Positions 35,790 through 50,700 of a stretch of DNA of 64,000 bases are shown piece after piece. The DNA comes from Antedon mediterranea (lineage: Eukaryota; Echinodermata; Crinoidea; Comatulida; Antedonidae), in assembly GCF_964355755.1 (NCBI RefSeq), contig NC_092672.1, forward strand, positions 30,998,501 through 31,062,500, read 5' to 3'. Numbering within the stretch: position 1 is the first letter of the stretch; each line of letters begins with the position of its first letter. Under the pieces are notes generated by a model. It saw only the letters and a list, made by a program, of their open reading frames with translations, did not search any database and was not told the DNA's origin. A program made the position numbers and the translations under genes.

Positions 35790-38700
35790 TTCTTTCCTTA
35801 GCACTATTTTGTCCGTGCATTATCTTGGCATCAGTTTAATCTAGCTAAGTCAAGTTTTCAGAGTATATTCCTCATGGCCAGGAATCGATGTGGTTATATT
35901 TTCACGATGCGTAATCAAAAATTACGCGGTCTACGCGCGATTTTACGAAATCACGTTTGTAATCATATCTTCACAAGCATGAATCACAATTAAACAAAAT
36001 TTGGTACTCATAAATTTCAGGTCATATTTCATCATATGGCAATAAAATTACGTGCGTAGCGCATATAACGCTTGCGTACGCGCGCTTAAAATGTTCAAAA
36101 TTGTCAAAATTTATTTTCGATGAAATTAGAGTACGTTTCAGGCAATTTTAAGCGTTTAAAAAATTGCCATGAGTGCGCAGATTTTTGCACGCGCACTGCG
36201 CGTTAAACGTTAATCCGCACTCTTTTTGCCCGATTTCTGTTTTACAATCTTTCTTTAATAATATCATCATATTTGATTCAGGTTTCAACTCGAAATTGCG
36301 TTATACGAGCACGTCAAAAGTGACTGGCTACGCACGTATAAGTTAACAAAATGGTGAAAATATGCTAAATTTTAAAATTAATATATATCGTCAGAATGCA
36401 GGGGAACACCTATTTTTTATTTCATTTTCTTGAAGTGTATGTATCATATGTATGATTTATTATCAAATAAAGAGAACAAAAGTTGATTAAGTCATCATTA
36501 ATTGCATATTAAATTAAAAAAAAATAATTTCGACAATCAAACAAATTATGAAATTTTCTTAGGCCAAAATAACAAACTTAACATTAACTTTCTTCCTTCA
36601 AAAATCCATATATTAAAGTTAAAAGTATGTAGTTTGACAGTGCATCATTTGTATACATTTTAAAAATGTCATCATAGTAAAAAATTATAATTCATTTCGG
36701 TATGTAATAATCTATTTGCATCAAAGTGGTTACTTCATAGTAAATACACGGAGGAATTTTTCTACAACTATTAGTCAGTTGTGTACGGCTCGGTGGTCTG
36801 TGCTCGTGTCTATGGCATTAAAGGTACCGAGATCGAGTCTCACCTTTACAAAATAAGATTTTTTTTTATTATCCGTATTGTTTGTTCAAATTTATTTCTT
36901 AGTGTATAGATTATACACATGATTTATAATGAAATCTAGATAAAAATTAACTTATGTCTTTATTATTATGTAACAACAAATGTGGTTTATGACATTATAC
37001 GCATATGGATCTTTGATCGGATTGTGTTACCGGCTATGGTGTTCGCGTTAGCAAGGTCCTATCATATATTATAAATAATTAAAGATTCTGAGAAAATCAA
37101 TCAATCAATATATCTTTTAAAAATCAATTATCTTTATTTAAATCAATGCATATAACCTATAATTCGTCATAGTGACGAATTAAATCTAGTTCTAATTTTT
37201 TTCTGTTTAATTATTGTTTCAATAGTAGGCCTACACACTGTTCGGTATACCACCTTTATTTTGTTCTTTGCAGAAAAACATAACCCAATCAAATTACAGG
37301 AAATCTATACAACATCCAAGCAAGCCAATCAAATTGAGTGGTTCACTGGAGCCATTGGCAACAGGTTATGTGTTTTCAGGAAATTGTGAACAATTAAGGG
37401 CGGATCCTAGATTTCTGAAGCACTGTCTAGTACAGTAAACTGTATTCAAAGACATAATAAATATTTAGCCACCTTATTTAGCCTTCCACTATGCATACTG
37501 TAGCTATAACTAATGATACATTCTTCCCACTTATCAACCCAATTAGGGTATTGCTAAGCCCCGCAAATAGGAAACCCCATTGAACCAACATAAAAGATAT
37601 TAAATCATGTAGTATACGACTACCTTGTTGTTACATTTTTCTTAAAGATGTACCGTAGTGTCCCCGAAAAAACATAAAAAACAAGATAATAAATCAGACT
37701 TTAAATAGGCCATTTTGCAATTTATTTACTTCTGTAAAAAAAAACAAAAACTAAAAATTATTTCACTCATAAAAAGACAAAAGTACCATATATACCGTAT
37801 AATATCATAACTATATTGCAGACGTGGAAAACAAAAATGACAAATTTAGGTCAACAGATAGAAAGTTACCGCACATCTTAAAATGACATGAGTGAAAAGT
37901 ATCCTCACAAGAAATTAAACATTACAAAATGACATTTATTTTTGTCTCAATGTGATGATATAGTAATTGCCTAGAGAATATGTCGTGAACATTATCTGGA
38001 TGCTCTTTTCAAATTTATATATAAATAAAATAAGTTTTAATTATTTTTTTAAATACATTCAAAATGTATTACAAATTTAATTTATATACATAACATTTAC
38101 AAATGTACTCATAGGTTAAGTTAGGAAATTGCTTATTTTATATTTTTGAAAAAGGTATTATTGCCTGTTGAATCCATTTAATAAGCCGTTTTAAGAATTA
38201 AAAAATTATAACGTTAGCAGACAGTTTAGTTTATAAATCCAAAGACAAATTACTGAAAAATTCTGTGGGTTAAGGATGGAGAAACAAATAATTTAGATAA
38301 TTGTAGCGCATACAATTAGCAGTTGCCTAATTATTCTAAATATTGCCTCATTCATGAATTAATTTACAGCAATGGCAAATCTAATACCCTGTACTAAATA
38401 GTAATACCTATTAATAATAATAAGCTTATAAGCACATAAAGCCTCTATGCCCTTCACATAAAAATTACAGTAATCCATGAAATAAATAAATAATAAAAAG
38501 AGCTAGCTTTACTTCATTGTACTGTGTTACACTGCTACTACTTTATTGTACTGTAAATACTGTATTGTACTGTAATACTGTACTGTACTGTAATACTGTA
38601 CTGTACTGTAATACTGTACTGTACTGTAATACTGTACTGTAATACTGTACTGTACTGTAAAACTGTACTGTACTGTAATACTGTACTGTACTGTAATACT

Positions 38701-41700
38701 GTACTGTAATACTGTACTGTACTGTAATACTCTACTGTACTGTAATACTGTACTGTACTGTAATACTGTACTGTACTGTAATACTGTACTGTACTGTAAT
38801 ACTGTACTGTAATACTGTACTGTACTGTAAAACTGTACTGTAATACTGTACTGTACTGTAATACTGTACTGTAATACTGTACTGTACTGTAATACTGTAC
38901 TGTACTGTAATACTGTACTGTACTGTAATACTGTACTGTAATACTGTACTGTACTGTAATACTGTACTGTAATACTGTACTGAACTGTAATACTGTACTG
39001 TACTGTAATACTGTACTGTACTACTGTACTGTAATACTGTACTGTAATACTGTACTGTACTGTAATACTGTACTGTACTGTAATATACTGTACTGTACTG
39101 TAATACTGTACTGTAATACTGTACTGTAATACTCTACTGTAATACTGTCCTGAATTGTAATGTAGTTTACTGTACTGGTAACTAAAATTGGTAGTAACTA
39201 CAACAACTGAACCAAAAAACTGAATTGTAAACTGCACTGTGCTACTATTGTATTGTACAGTACTAAACTGTATACTGGTCGATAAAAATGGTGGTTCTAT
39301 CTTCACTGTTTAACATTAAAACAACTATTTAAAAGAACTACCTATAACAAAGAACTCTCACAGGCCAACCAAGTGGTTGAAATTATATGCAAATTAGATG
39401 AAATAATCAACAAAAGTTATTTAAGCATTAATAAATGAATAGTTACTGTACTGCTACTCACTGCAGTTAGGTACAAGTTGCACATGCATAAGGTAAAATG
39501 AAAGTTTGATGCGATGGCCTAGTTTGGAACTATAAGTTTCTTAGGATTATCCTTAATTTTAAATATTGAAAAAGAGATATTATTTATATCTGCACATGTC
39601 TCACAGTGGTACTTAAGTTTGTATTAGCAGGGAAGAGCGAAATTGCAGGGAAGAGTGAAATTTCACTCTTCCCAGGTATTAGCATATATGATTAAGTTGA
39701 TTAAATAATTAAATGTTTTCAACAAGATAGTTTTCTTTATAAAAAAAATGATAATCATCATACAGGATTTTGGCTACAGCCCAATTCAATATAAAATTAT
39801 CTAGGTCATAAATGTCCTAGGTCGTAGGTTACCAGCCCAGGTAACACCTCTGTGCTCAACAACCTTTAGCCTTTATTTAAGATACTGGAATCGTGTGTAA
39901 ATCTTGTGTTTAGCTTTATAGTGGTATGCAGGGAAAACAAAATGGAATTGGGGCTAGTAGAATTTATAGGTAACTAGCCCAGATGTTACAGAAAAAAACT
40001 TTGGGTAACCTAATAAACCATACATATAAGACTCTCGGGAAACAATCTTGGACAAAAGTAAAATTTGGTTTACAAAAGTAATTATTGGTATTCCAACTTA
40101 TAAACCTTGTCGACAAGTTGCAATGCCTAACTATAATACAAAAACATGAACAATAAAGTTTTTAAAAAATTTGAAATAGTTTTAATACGGTTTAACCATG
40201 TTTTTTCTTGACAAAAAACATTTAAATTCATCCAAAAACTCATTGACTTCCAGTCAATTTGACTTTGATTCACAATCCAATTTTTGGTCAAAGTGAATAA
40301 CTATTATGGTGACATTCAAATGGCATATTTTTTCAGGGGGACAACAACTTTAATATTCTGAAGAGACATGGGAAAAGGTGTAGAACAGTATTTTTTATAA
40401 TTAATTAGAACAGAATTTTTTGTTAAATCTAAAAAATAAGCTAAATCATTTCCATGAAGAACAAAAACACAAAATTAGGTCAAAAACTTCACAGATAAAC
40501 ACAGTTTTAAATCACCTTCAAACAATTAAGATTCTATCTCACAAACGTACGCAGTCAAAGATTAGAGCGCCACTCACAATGTGGTTACTGGTGACTAATG
40601 TAGAGTGCTAGTAGTAGTTTTATCTTAATCCTTTAAACCTAACATTTCTAATAAATGTCATTTTGGAAATGAAGAGGTAGATACGCAGGATTAAGCAATT
40701 TACAAGGCAAACTTTAATCGTCTTTGTATGATCTTCCTAAAACTCTGTCTTACACTATCAAACTAGTTTAACAAAACAAGGTGTGATCTGCCAAAATATG
40801 ATAGTGATATGCCCAAATATTATAGTGATAAATGGCATCATCATGTCCATACATATGGGCACATCATATATTTTGTCACAATATTTTGATAGTGTAGACA
40901 GAGCTTAAGGGATAAATGTCACAATTGTTTTACTGCAGTTACTGCAGTACTGTATTACATTTTGTTTATTTTTTAAAAGCTATTAATCATAGCAGCCTTT
41001 TATTTGCATTGATTGTCATTGAAAATCATGTTATTGTGCAGCAGGAACTTGTAGTTACTGCAGTAACTGCAACAGATTAATTTTGACATGATTCTAGAAT
41101 GTTCACCAGAAAGGTGTTCTTCCACAAGGCCATATACCATTTTAAAAACCAAAAGAAAATATATAAAACTAAAAGAAAATGTTTTAAAATATGATTTGAG
41201 TTATTTAGTAAATATGGATGATTATTGCACAAATATATGAAACAAATAAACATTAATAAAATTAAACCTAATCAATCTAATTTTTGGTGGAATTAAAAAA
41301 TGAAATTAAAAAATATTATGTGATAATAATAATAATAATAACCACTACAGTAGTAATGACTATAATTTTTATGTGTTTAAATTTTAAATGTAAATATGTA
41401 TAATTATGTTATTATGATGTAGTATATGTTTAAGCAGATATTAGCCCTTGATGGCATTTGCAGCAATAAAGAAATTGAATTGAATTGAATTGATCTTAAA
41501 ATGGCCAACAAAAAAATATTACCAAACAATATATTGAATTGTAAAATTCATTTTGTAAATTTCAATATTTTTCACTCTATATTTAACAAAACATTAAATA
41601 AAGAAAGCGAGATTTATAGAAGTTTTCCGGGTCCGTTACTAATTAGTGATATCAACGTAAACTAACTGGAACAAATTAGAAACGACAGGAATTAACGGCA

Positions 41701-44700
41701 TATCTGAATATTTATCTTGGACTTACTACTTTGAATTATAATAGTACTTTCTGTTTCGTAGTTCACTATTCTTAATTGAAAGTTTTTAAAGAACAATTTA
41801 CTAAATGTCAGGACAGGATGAAATAAAAAAAAGTTTGTTGATATTAGTTTATTCATATCACACTTTTCTTATCATTACAATCAACGCAATAATTCAATAA
41901 CCATCTTCATTAATATAGGGGCAAAATAATTGTTAATTAAATACTTGATTACATATAAATAATTGAGACATAAAGTAAACTATATATATGTTAACAACAT
42001 TGTTACAGGATCCATGGTTATGGTATCCATGAAATAAATAGGATTATATAATGTCCCGGCCGTAACGTTAAATATGATTTTTTCATATTTAATATTAAAT
42101 AGCTTAAAAAATAAAGATCAGAAAAAAAAAAAAAAATGTCTTTGAGAAATAGCCAAGAGTCATATCAAAATCAGTAAATGAAATTTGTTTAACTCTTGGA
42201 CCAAATACTGTGGATGCCCTGTAATTGTTTTCTGATATTCAAATTATTCTACTGCAGTAAATACATATGATTCAATTAATGTATTTATTTTGTTTGAATG
42301 TAGAAGTTTATGAGGCATTTCAATGGAATTAACAGTGCATTAAAATTATGGAGGATCAAAGAATAATAGAAAAAAAGCATGCAACAAATCTCCCTTTTCT
42401 TTATTTCCTCAGGTGTAATCACACTTCAGACCTAATCCCATCCCTACTTTATGTCTGATTTCACAAATAGGCATATCACCGGGTATAGTCCCAGTATTAA
42501 CTTTTGATCTGGATGTAGGCCTCTCTCTAGTGAGTTCAGATGATGTTTTAAAAAAAATGCTCACCAATTATTTTATTTCCTGAAGCAGGGTTTCCTCTGG
42601 TATATTTTATAGGGGAGTGGGATTATACCAGAGAATATGTGGTAAAAGTGTAATAAGCATATCTAGAATAATTAAATTTTAAAATAACCTCTACCTTTGG
42701 ATTGTTGTATATTTCGTACATGTCGTTATGAAGGTGGTTCGTCTCGAAGTATTCAGTGTTCACCAGATGCCCGAAAATCTCACGATTCGTCACATACATG
42801 AAGATACCCTAAAAGAACCAATCAGACTAAGCGTTAGATAAATGAAAATGGAATTATTTAATTATATTAATAAGTTAAAAAACATAATTTTATTATTACT
42901 AATTAAATATTATATTTAAATAGATATAAATAAATAAATATCTATTTCATAATCCGCTAAATTGTGATCCTGCTCAATTTCCACACATCTCCATTTTAAT
43001 ATTATTTCATTTATTATTATTTTAATATCTACCCAGAGTGTAATTTCTACCAAATAAAATAAATATTAATTTCCTAAAATTATAAAAAAACACTTAAATA
43101 TATTAATTTAATTTATATTTTGATTAATTAATTTCTATATTTAAAGCAAAAGTTTTTTCAACCCTTAATAAACGAAATACATGGTTAATTTCATTTATTA
43201 AAATAAAAATGTTTTATTAACTAACTTTCACCTTACACTTTTGGAGAACAATAATAGTAACATTATTATTGTGGTATATTTTTATATCTGAAACCTTGAC
43301 TCAGAAATACCGGGATGGTGTCCGGCGGGGAATAGTTTTACCTTAGTTAAGCATAGTTCAGCTTTGTTACATTTTTTTTTTCACATTATTGATTGTCTCC
43401 ATCCCCGAAACCTCGACTAAGAAATACCGGAATGGTGTCCGGCGGGGGATAGTTTATTACCATTAGTTAAGGTCCTATGTAAAGCACCTAGAGGGGTCAG
43501 TGATCCATTAGGCGCTATATAAATACTGTTTATTATTATTATTATTATTATCTGCATTCTTTCTTAATAATTTGTTTATATTTTCTCAAGAGGACATTCA
43601 AGACAATGACCTTTGTTTCGGTTTGTAAAATGGACAATAGAATTGAAACAAAAGCAAAAGTTTCTCATCTGTGACAAAATTACACTGTAACAGTGTCCTA
43701 GAGATATTAGAGAAAGAAACCATTATATCGAAACTAATACCTATTTATATATGTTATAAGCTATAACCAGCCTGTTAGTGGTGATGATTCGATGTTGGAT
43801 TGGAATTAAATAAATAAATAGATTGGTTACGAGAGTATAGAGAAATATACAAGAACATTACTCATTATTAAAGATGTATTGTCCACCAAAAACATGAAAA
43901 ATGAAGATTAATCAGACTTTGAATAGCTAGTTATGGAAGTTATTCACTTCCATGGGAAAAAAAAGAGAAAACATTTCACTTATAAAATGACAAAATAAAT
44001 AGTTAAATTCAACCAAAAATCCATTGGCTATCACCTAATTTGTCTATTTTTTTGGCTTTAAATTAAAGTTATTTCAGGTAAATAAATTTTTTTTTTCGAT
44101 TTTGGAAAACTATTATGTGATATAAAAATGGCATATTCAACAAAAAATGTTTAAGAATTATATTTTTAAGGGGAAAATACATCTTTAATAAGTAATACTT
44201 TATGTATGCTTTATTTATATGTTTTACAATATTCATTTATATCATCTAATAAAGTTACAGCTTCCTCTCGCATAATCTCTTCTTTTGCCCATAAATATTG
44301 CAACGTAATATTATTATAAAAAAAGTTTCTTTTCAAACATGAAAATAGAGGGTGCTATTGAAGTTTAGACCATTATCACAATAGAAACAAATAAATCAAA
44401 TAAAAACACATTACAACAATGTTCACGACTCTGAAAAGGACGCACAGACACACTGCAAATAATACAAAATACAACAAAAACAGTCCTTATAGTAGTATTA
44501 TGATTTGTTGTTAAACCAGTAATTAATGAGAAAGTTGAATGTACACAGAAGAACAATTGAAACAAAAATGATTTTTTTTTAATACAGGAACTCTCTTTCC
44601 TTTCCTATTAAATATACAGTAGTTCCAACTGGTGAAAAATATCTGGTCTGGACAAACAAAACATTGAATTTAATTTAACAATACAATATTCACCATATCC

Positions 44701-47700
44701 AATCTCTATACAAGTACAAACATTCATGCTATATATAGGATGTTAATATTATTTAAATACATCAATATTAATTGTTTCTATCAAACACATGCAGGTTATA
44801 TTAGCTTATTCAGAGATTCAACTTGGTATGACCAATGCCTAATTTAATGCATAAAGAAAATCCTATGTTAGCAGGAATTTTTTTCATTAGATTTTAAGCA
44901 GTGCTATTATAAATGTTCTTTATGCTGTTTTATACTACTATATAGTAGTTAAGGTATCCCCTGAATATTTGTGGTGGGAAGCAGGGGTGGATTTAAGGGG
45001 AGGCACAGCTGAACAAGGCCTCCTCTAAATTCAAAAAATTGTAATGCAAAAGATAGAAACATCACACTTCATTTCACTACTTGTAGGCCCTGGAAGCCCC
45101 CCCCCCCCCCCACCTACCAAAAAATTTCAAAATCCGGCATCTGCCATTGGAAAGGAGGGTTCTACTGTATACAGACAGGTTGAAAATAAAAATAGATTGG
45201 TATTAGGCATAGTCATGCTCAGTAGAAACTGTGAAATAAGTTTAATAAGGAGGTTTCACAACCTTACAAAATATGATAATGATAACATCTACCAACATTT
45301 AGCCTTTCTCCCAAATATTAATCAAGATTGAGAGGGCCGTTATTCAACACCTACAGTATACTGCATGAAAATTATGTATAGTTTGGGAATGTGGGGAGAG
45401 ATTTGAGCTTACACCAAATGGCCAAAATATAAGAGTTAAGCTCTGTCTACACTATCAAACTTTATGTGACAACAAAATGTAATGTGCAAATCACTGCCAT
45501 ATTTGGGCACATCACATTATTTTGAAAATGTAGACAAAGCTTTAGGATAACACTCATATGGATCAAATTATTTGAAAATATTTATTAGATTTTCAAAAAT
45601 ATTCTCTCAAATAACTCATTTATTTAGTTCAAAAATTATTTTTAAAATTTGTTATCATATTTTGTAAGTTTGCGACACCTCAATATCGAAGACCCGCACG
45701 TTACCCTATTTCTAAGGTTGGTACAAAAATCCACTTCGCTGTCGCCTTGGTTATTCAATAAGCATTTTCTACGTTCTCGCTGTAAAGGTTAAAGGTCAGG
45801 TTACAAAGCAAGAACATACACAAAGATAGTGAATTATATTAAACATTTAGACAGTTAAATACATATTAAACATAGATTGTATTATACGTATATTAACAGT
45901 TTTAATTGAAGAACTGTAGCGGATTTAGGGTGTTGGGAAAATAGGGGGGTTGAGTGGTGTTAACCAACTGTCTAGTGGTAAAAACATTGAAGTTATTATT
46001 GTTTAAAAGTTTGCATGGCAAAATCAATATGCTAATATAAAGTTCGCGGTACACCACGTATATATAGTTCTAAAAAGAACTGTTTCTCGATCAATATACT
46101 TCGATCATCTTCAGGAGTGAGAATGCCGCATTATATCAACATAAAAAGAAGTTATTTAATTAAACCTACAGTTTCCATTAATTATTATTATTAACACTTA
46201 TCAAATATTATCAATATTAATCATTAATACAGACACATTGAACTTTCAAAAATTCATGATGAAGCTACAAGCGTCGCAGTACGTGTCATGCTTCACCGAC
46301 TTGTGACGGACCCTGGGGAGCTCGCCGAATCTCTCCTCCCTAATAGATATACTGTACAACATTAAACATCTCAATTAAAAGATAGGAACGCTATCAGAGA
46401 AGTTAGATAGTAATTAGACCATGAATACATTAACGATAGAATTATTATTAATGATTCTGGATTAAAACTAACATAGCACTGGGTTTACAAATGTTATAAT
46501 TTTCCAAAAGTATGAATAATTCAAAGGCAAGATTTAAATTTTTTTCGCACTATTCCACCAAAATAACCTAATAACTTTAGAAAAGATGAATAATAATTTA
46601 GAGCCAAAAAAAATATATTTACATGTGCTACTAAATGAAAACATTTTCAAAGATTTTGAATTTAGCAGTTTAACTAAAGGAGGATTACGCAAGCCTGTTT
46701 ACACTAGTCAATTTAATCATTAAGAGTATTAAAAGCATGAAAGTTCCGTGACTTTTTCACTTCAGGATAAATTAGTAAGTAGTAGTTTTCTAGTGTGTGA
46801 CAGATTTTAATTTACTAAATAACCTTGATAGGGCCTCATATTGAGGAGGGTCTAGGGGTGAAGATTTCGGAAGCTCATGGGTTTAAACCACCTATTTTAC
46901 CATTACTCTTAATTACATAGTTAAATATTTTGGTTGATTTTGCCAGGGAACCTCGATAAAAACCTCAACAGTAGAGGTCCGTTAAAAATGAATGTTGCCC
47001 TTCAAACATAGCCAAATAACTATGTAATACTAATACTAAAAGATGTAGAAAAGAAATGTCAATGGAAGAATGGATAACCTACCCTACTTCTCAAATCAGA
47101 GCAAAAGTTCATGTCTGCGTCTCTGTCACCATCAAGAAAGGAGGGCATGTGGGGCTCCCTCAAGATGCGTCCATGTATTAAATATACGCTGGAGATGTAT
47201 GGTACATTAAACACGCCCCTGATGGAATACAAAATAAAAGCAATCACGTTTTATTCAGTCATTTTGGCACACGGTAAAAATAAATGTATTGAATGATAAT
47301 GCCGCTGTAATACAGCCACTGTACTCAAGTCAAATAGGCAAAATTTATTCCGAATAACAATTTTATATTTTGTTTTTAGTAACTTAAATATTGTAGTTTA
47401 ATGAATAGCTCAAGTTTTTGTACAAAGCAATCTTTGGGTGAAATATATGATGAGCACAAAAAAAATGTTGTTTTTCATTTTTTTTAATTATTGCGTTTTT
47501 TTATTTTCAATTATTGTATTATTGTGGCCACCATCAACATTATTGTTAACATCAAAATTATAAAATTTCCAAAAAAATATTTATTAATCTTAATTATTGC
47601 AGTGACTTTATTAATTTGTTGTTTTGAAAATGTTGCTGGGATACTTATGGATCAGCGCACACAGTCTAACTGTATCTCTTATACATATTATTTCTCATAG

Positions 47701-50700
47701 GTCAATTTAAAAAATTTAATTCATAATTTATTATAGAAATATGAATTTCAATTTCTCAAAAATGACAAAAAAATAACTTACAGCCTTTGACGTCTCACGA
47801 TAGAGACGTAATCTTGTGACCTTGCATAGTAGTTATCGTCGTTGAGGGCGCCCCAAAAGTTGGACCAAAGCCTTCCATACTTGATATGCATTGGAGCAAT
47901 GACAGTACTAAAGGTTATATGAAAATGGTTTTATTTTCACACTTATAAACAAAAGAATAATCATCGCAATCATATTTATGATAAGTGTTGTAATGTAAAA
48001 ACATAAAAAATATTTTTCTCTTACTACTTACCGATTCTGCTCTATCAAACTACGTATTAAGTGTGAATTTTCAATTTGGCTCGGACTGTCTATAGACAGG
48101 TAGTAATCACACAAAATTACATTGCAGTATTCTCTACAGACAAAAAAAAATGATTACTTTGTTATTATTATCCATTCATTTCTTTTTAATGATTTCTTAA
48201 CATATACACAAAATTATAATCTGTCAAACATGAGGACACTTCTTATATTGACATAGACTTTAATAATCAAAAACTTGAAAAAACCGAAAACTTTATATAA
48301 TCATACTATAATGCTCAGTTCAACTCAAATATTCAATAGAACTAACCATATGCTTTCCTTATTGTGTTACATAAATGTCAAGTCGAGCGGCCGAGCGGTT
48401 AAGGAAGGGGCGTCACAAACAATCTGGCTCGCGTGCACTTTAAAGAACCCAGTACATCTTTCAGAAGAAGAGGGGGTAATACTCTAGTGTACTGGTCCAC
48501 TCTGTCGATCTGGACAGATGAACGGGTTTCGTTTGGTGGCAGCACTCAACACGAAGGGACCTTTAGGGGGGAGAAAGTTGTGGTATGTGTTGTCCACGCC
48601 TGTGCACAATTCAGCCCAGTGTGTTTATAAACTTACATTCCTTTTTGGCGTGCTTCTCCTTCTGTGATCTCAATGGCTGGTACAATGTATTCTATTGACC
48701 TAAAGACTTCCTTATAATCTCTTGTAAAATTTAACACATGTCTGAAGTGATGAATCTCCTACAAACCAGAAATATATTATGAAATAAGAAAAATAGTAAT
48801 TGTTAATAGAATTCATTGCGTTAAAATTTGTGGAAGGAAAAAATGCAAGCCTGGGTCCGTATTCACCATTCACACTTTGGGAAACATTCTTATCCTTAAA
48901 AATAACAAAATTTCCGATATAAATTATTAGTGAATACAATTTAAGGAATACTTAAATATTTATTGAGTTAAGTGAAATACATAATATTTCAGGGACATAT
49001 CTTACTTAAGTGTGATTGGTGAATACTATATATATACACATAACATTAATTTTAAACCGTTCGGTGATATACTGAAATTTAATTCATTAATTAATTAATT
49101 TAAAACGATAAGATGAGAAATCTGTGAGAATGAGAAAAAGTCGCCCCAACAGAGATTCGAACCGGGCATAATGCTTGATATGCAGATGTCCTAAGCATTA
49201 GACCACTGGGACTTTCACGGTGTAGTTCGAACCCGATTGGATAGCAACTCTTCAACATTTTCGGCATGGTACGGCGGAACAGCACTAGTCCCTCAATTTT
49301 AAATATATAATATACAACTAAAGAAAAGATTGTTTTAGGCAAATTTGATGTGCCCATATCACTACCATATTTGGGCCTATCAAATTTCTTTTGTTAAACT
49401 AGTTTGATAGTGTAGACAAACCTTAAAAGTCTCTACAGCTATGACATACCAAAACGGCATATTATACTCACATTATTATGAATAAACAAGTCTATTTTTG
49501 ACTTTGGATAATCTAAATTAAGAATGTTTTCAAAAAACTGATTAAGAAATGGCGTTGGCTGCTCAATGAATATAGCCACAAGAACTTTTGGCAAGTCTTC
49601 ATCCTACAAAATAAAAAAGATAAACATAGCTTTTAAAAATGTATCACATTAAAACAAGAAACGTTGTAAATCCTCTGGGTTGGGGTGGGGCAGGCCAGAC
49701 AAGGGTACTCATCACCCTATAAAAATGTATTTTTGGACCTCGCATCCTAGCAAAAATTTAAAAAGAGACATGGAAAGGCAGTGATGCTTTTGACAATGGA
49801 AAGACCCTACTGGTCTAGTATTGGTCAATTACTGGTCTAGTACTGGGCAAGTTAATCACAGAGTCCACTAATCATAAATTTTCAGTTCTAGTATATGTAT
49901 TGTAGTTACCTCTACATTGTCCAATGTGAAGGTACCATCATCACACTCCTTGCATCCAGACTCTTCCGTCCAATAATTGTTAAGATAGTTAGCGAGTAAA
50001 TTTAATGACAACTGCAACATAAACAGAAGTTACATAATTAAATTAATTTACCAGTTTGGCCTAAAAAACTAAGACTAGCTAAGCTATAGGCCTAAGACGG
50101 TCCACAAGAGGACATTCGACGTGAGCTGCTTAGGTAGTGCATTTCTTTTCTATTTTTCTCATAATTAACCATAAAATAAACAATGACCTGGTTTAATGTT
50201 TTTAAAGTAACAAATATGAATTATATTTACAAAACTATTCAAGGGAAAGTGTCTTTAAGAATCAGAATTATTAATTATTATTAATCACAATTTAATACAT
50301 TTTAAAAAGTGATTTTACTGAGAAAATAATTTTTACATTTTAATCATCTCAAATATTTAAACATATTGTTTGTTAGGAGAATTATAGCACATTTTGCAAT
50401 TTGATTGGTTAATTACATATCACATGACGTTCCATATTACTAATAATCAACGTCCAGCGTTGAGTAAAAATTCTGAAGATGTTCTACCATACCATGCGAG
50501 TTGTTGACTGGTCCGTTTGAGAAAACTTATAGTGTCAGCCATTTAAAACTGTTCTACTTCATTTTTTAATGATTTAGGCCTAGGCCTAGTGCCCTTGTTG
50601 AATAGAGCAGTTAATCTTATGAAATATTCTCACCATTCAACTGACATTCATTATTGTTATACCATAATCTATCTGGTATTTAAAATATCATGTTATTACT

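Noticed and set aside
38527-39306. A 259-codon - strand frame rich in Tyr, Ser, Thr, Val, Gln
   Set aside because: It is the translation of the TACTGTACTGTAA simple repeat, without any domain or conserved start context.
46040-46330. Penelope-like retroelement end
   Set aside because: The CTTCGATCATCTTCAGGAG stretch is suggestive, but no reverse transcriptase, GIY-YIG domain or complete ribozyme core is visible, so I did not call it.
49130-49215. A functional tRNA gene on the - strand
   Set aside because: Box A and box B-like sequences are present, but I could not pair convincing acceptor and anticodon stems. A SINE head fits better.
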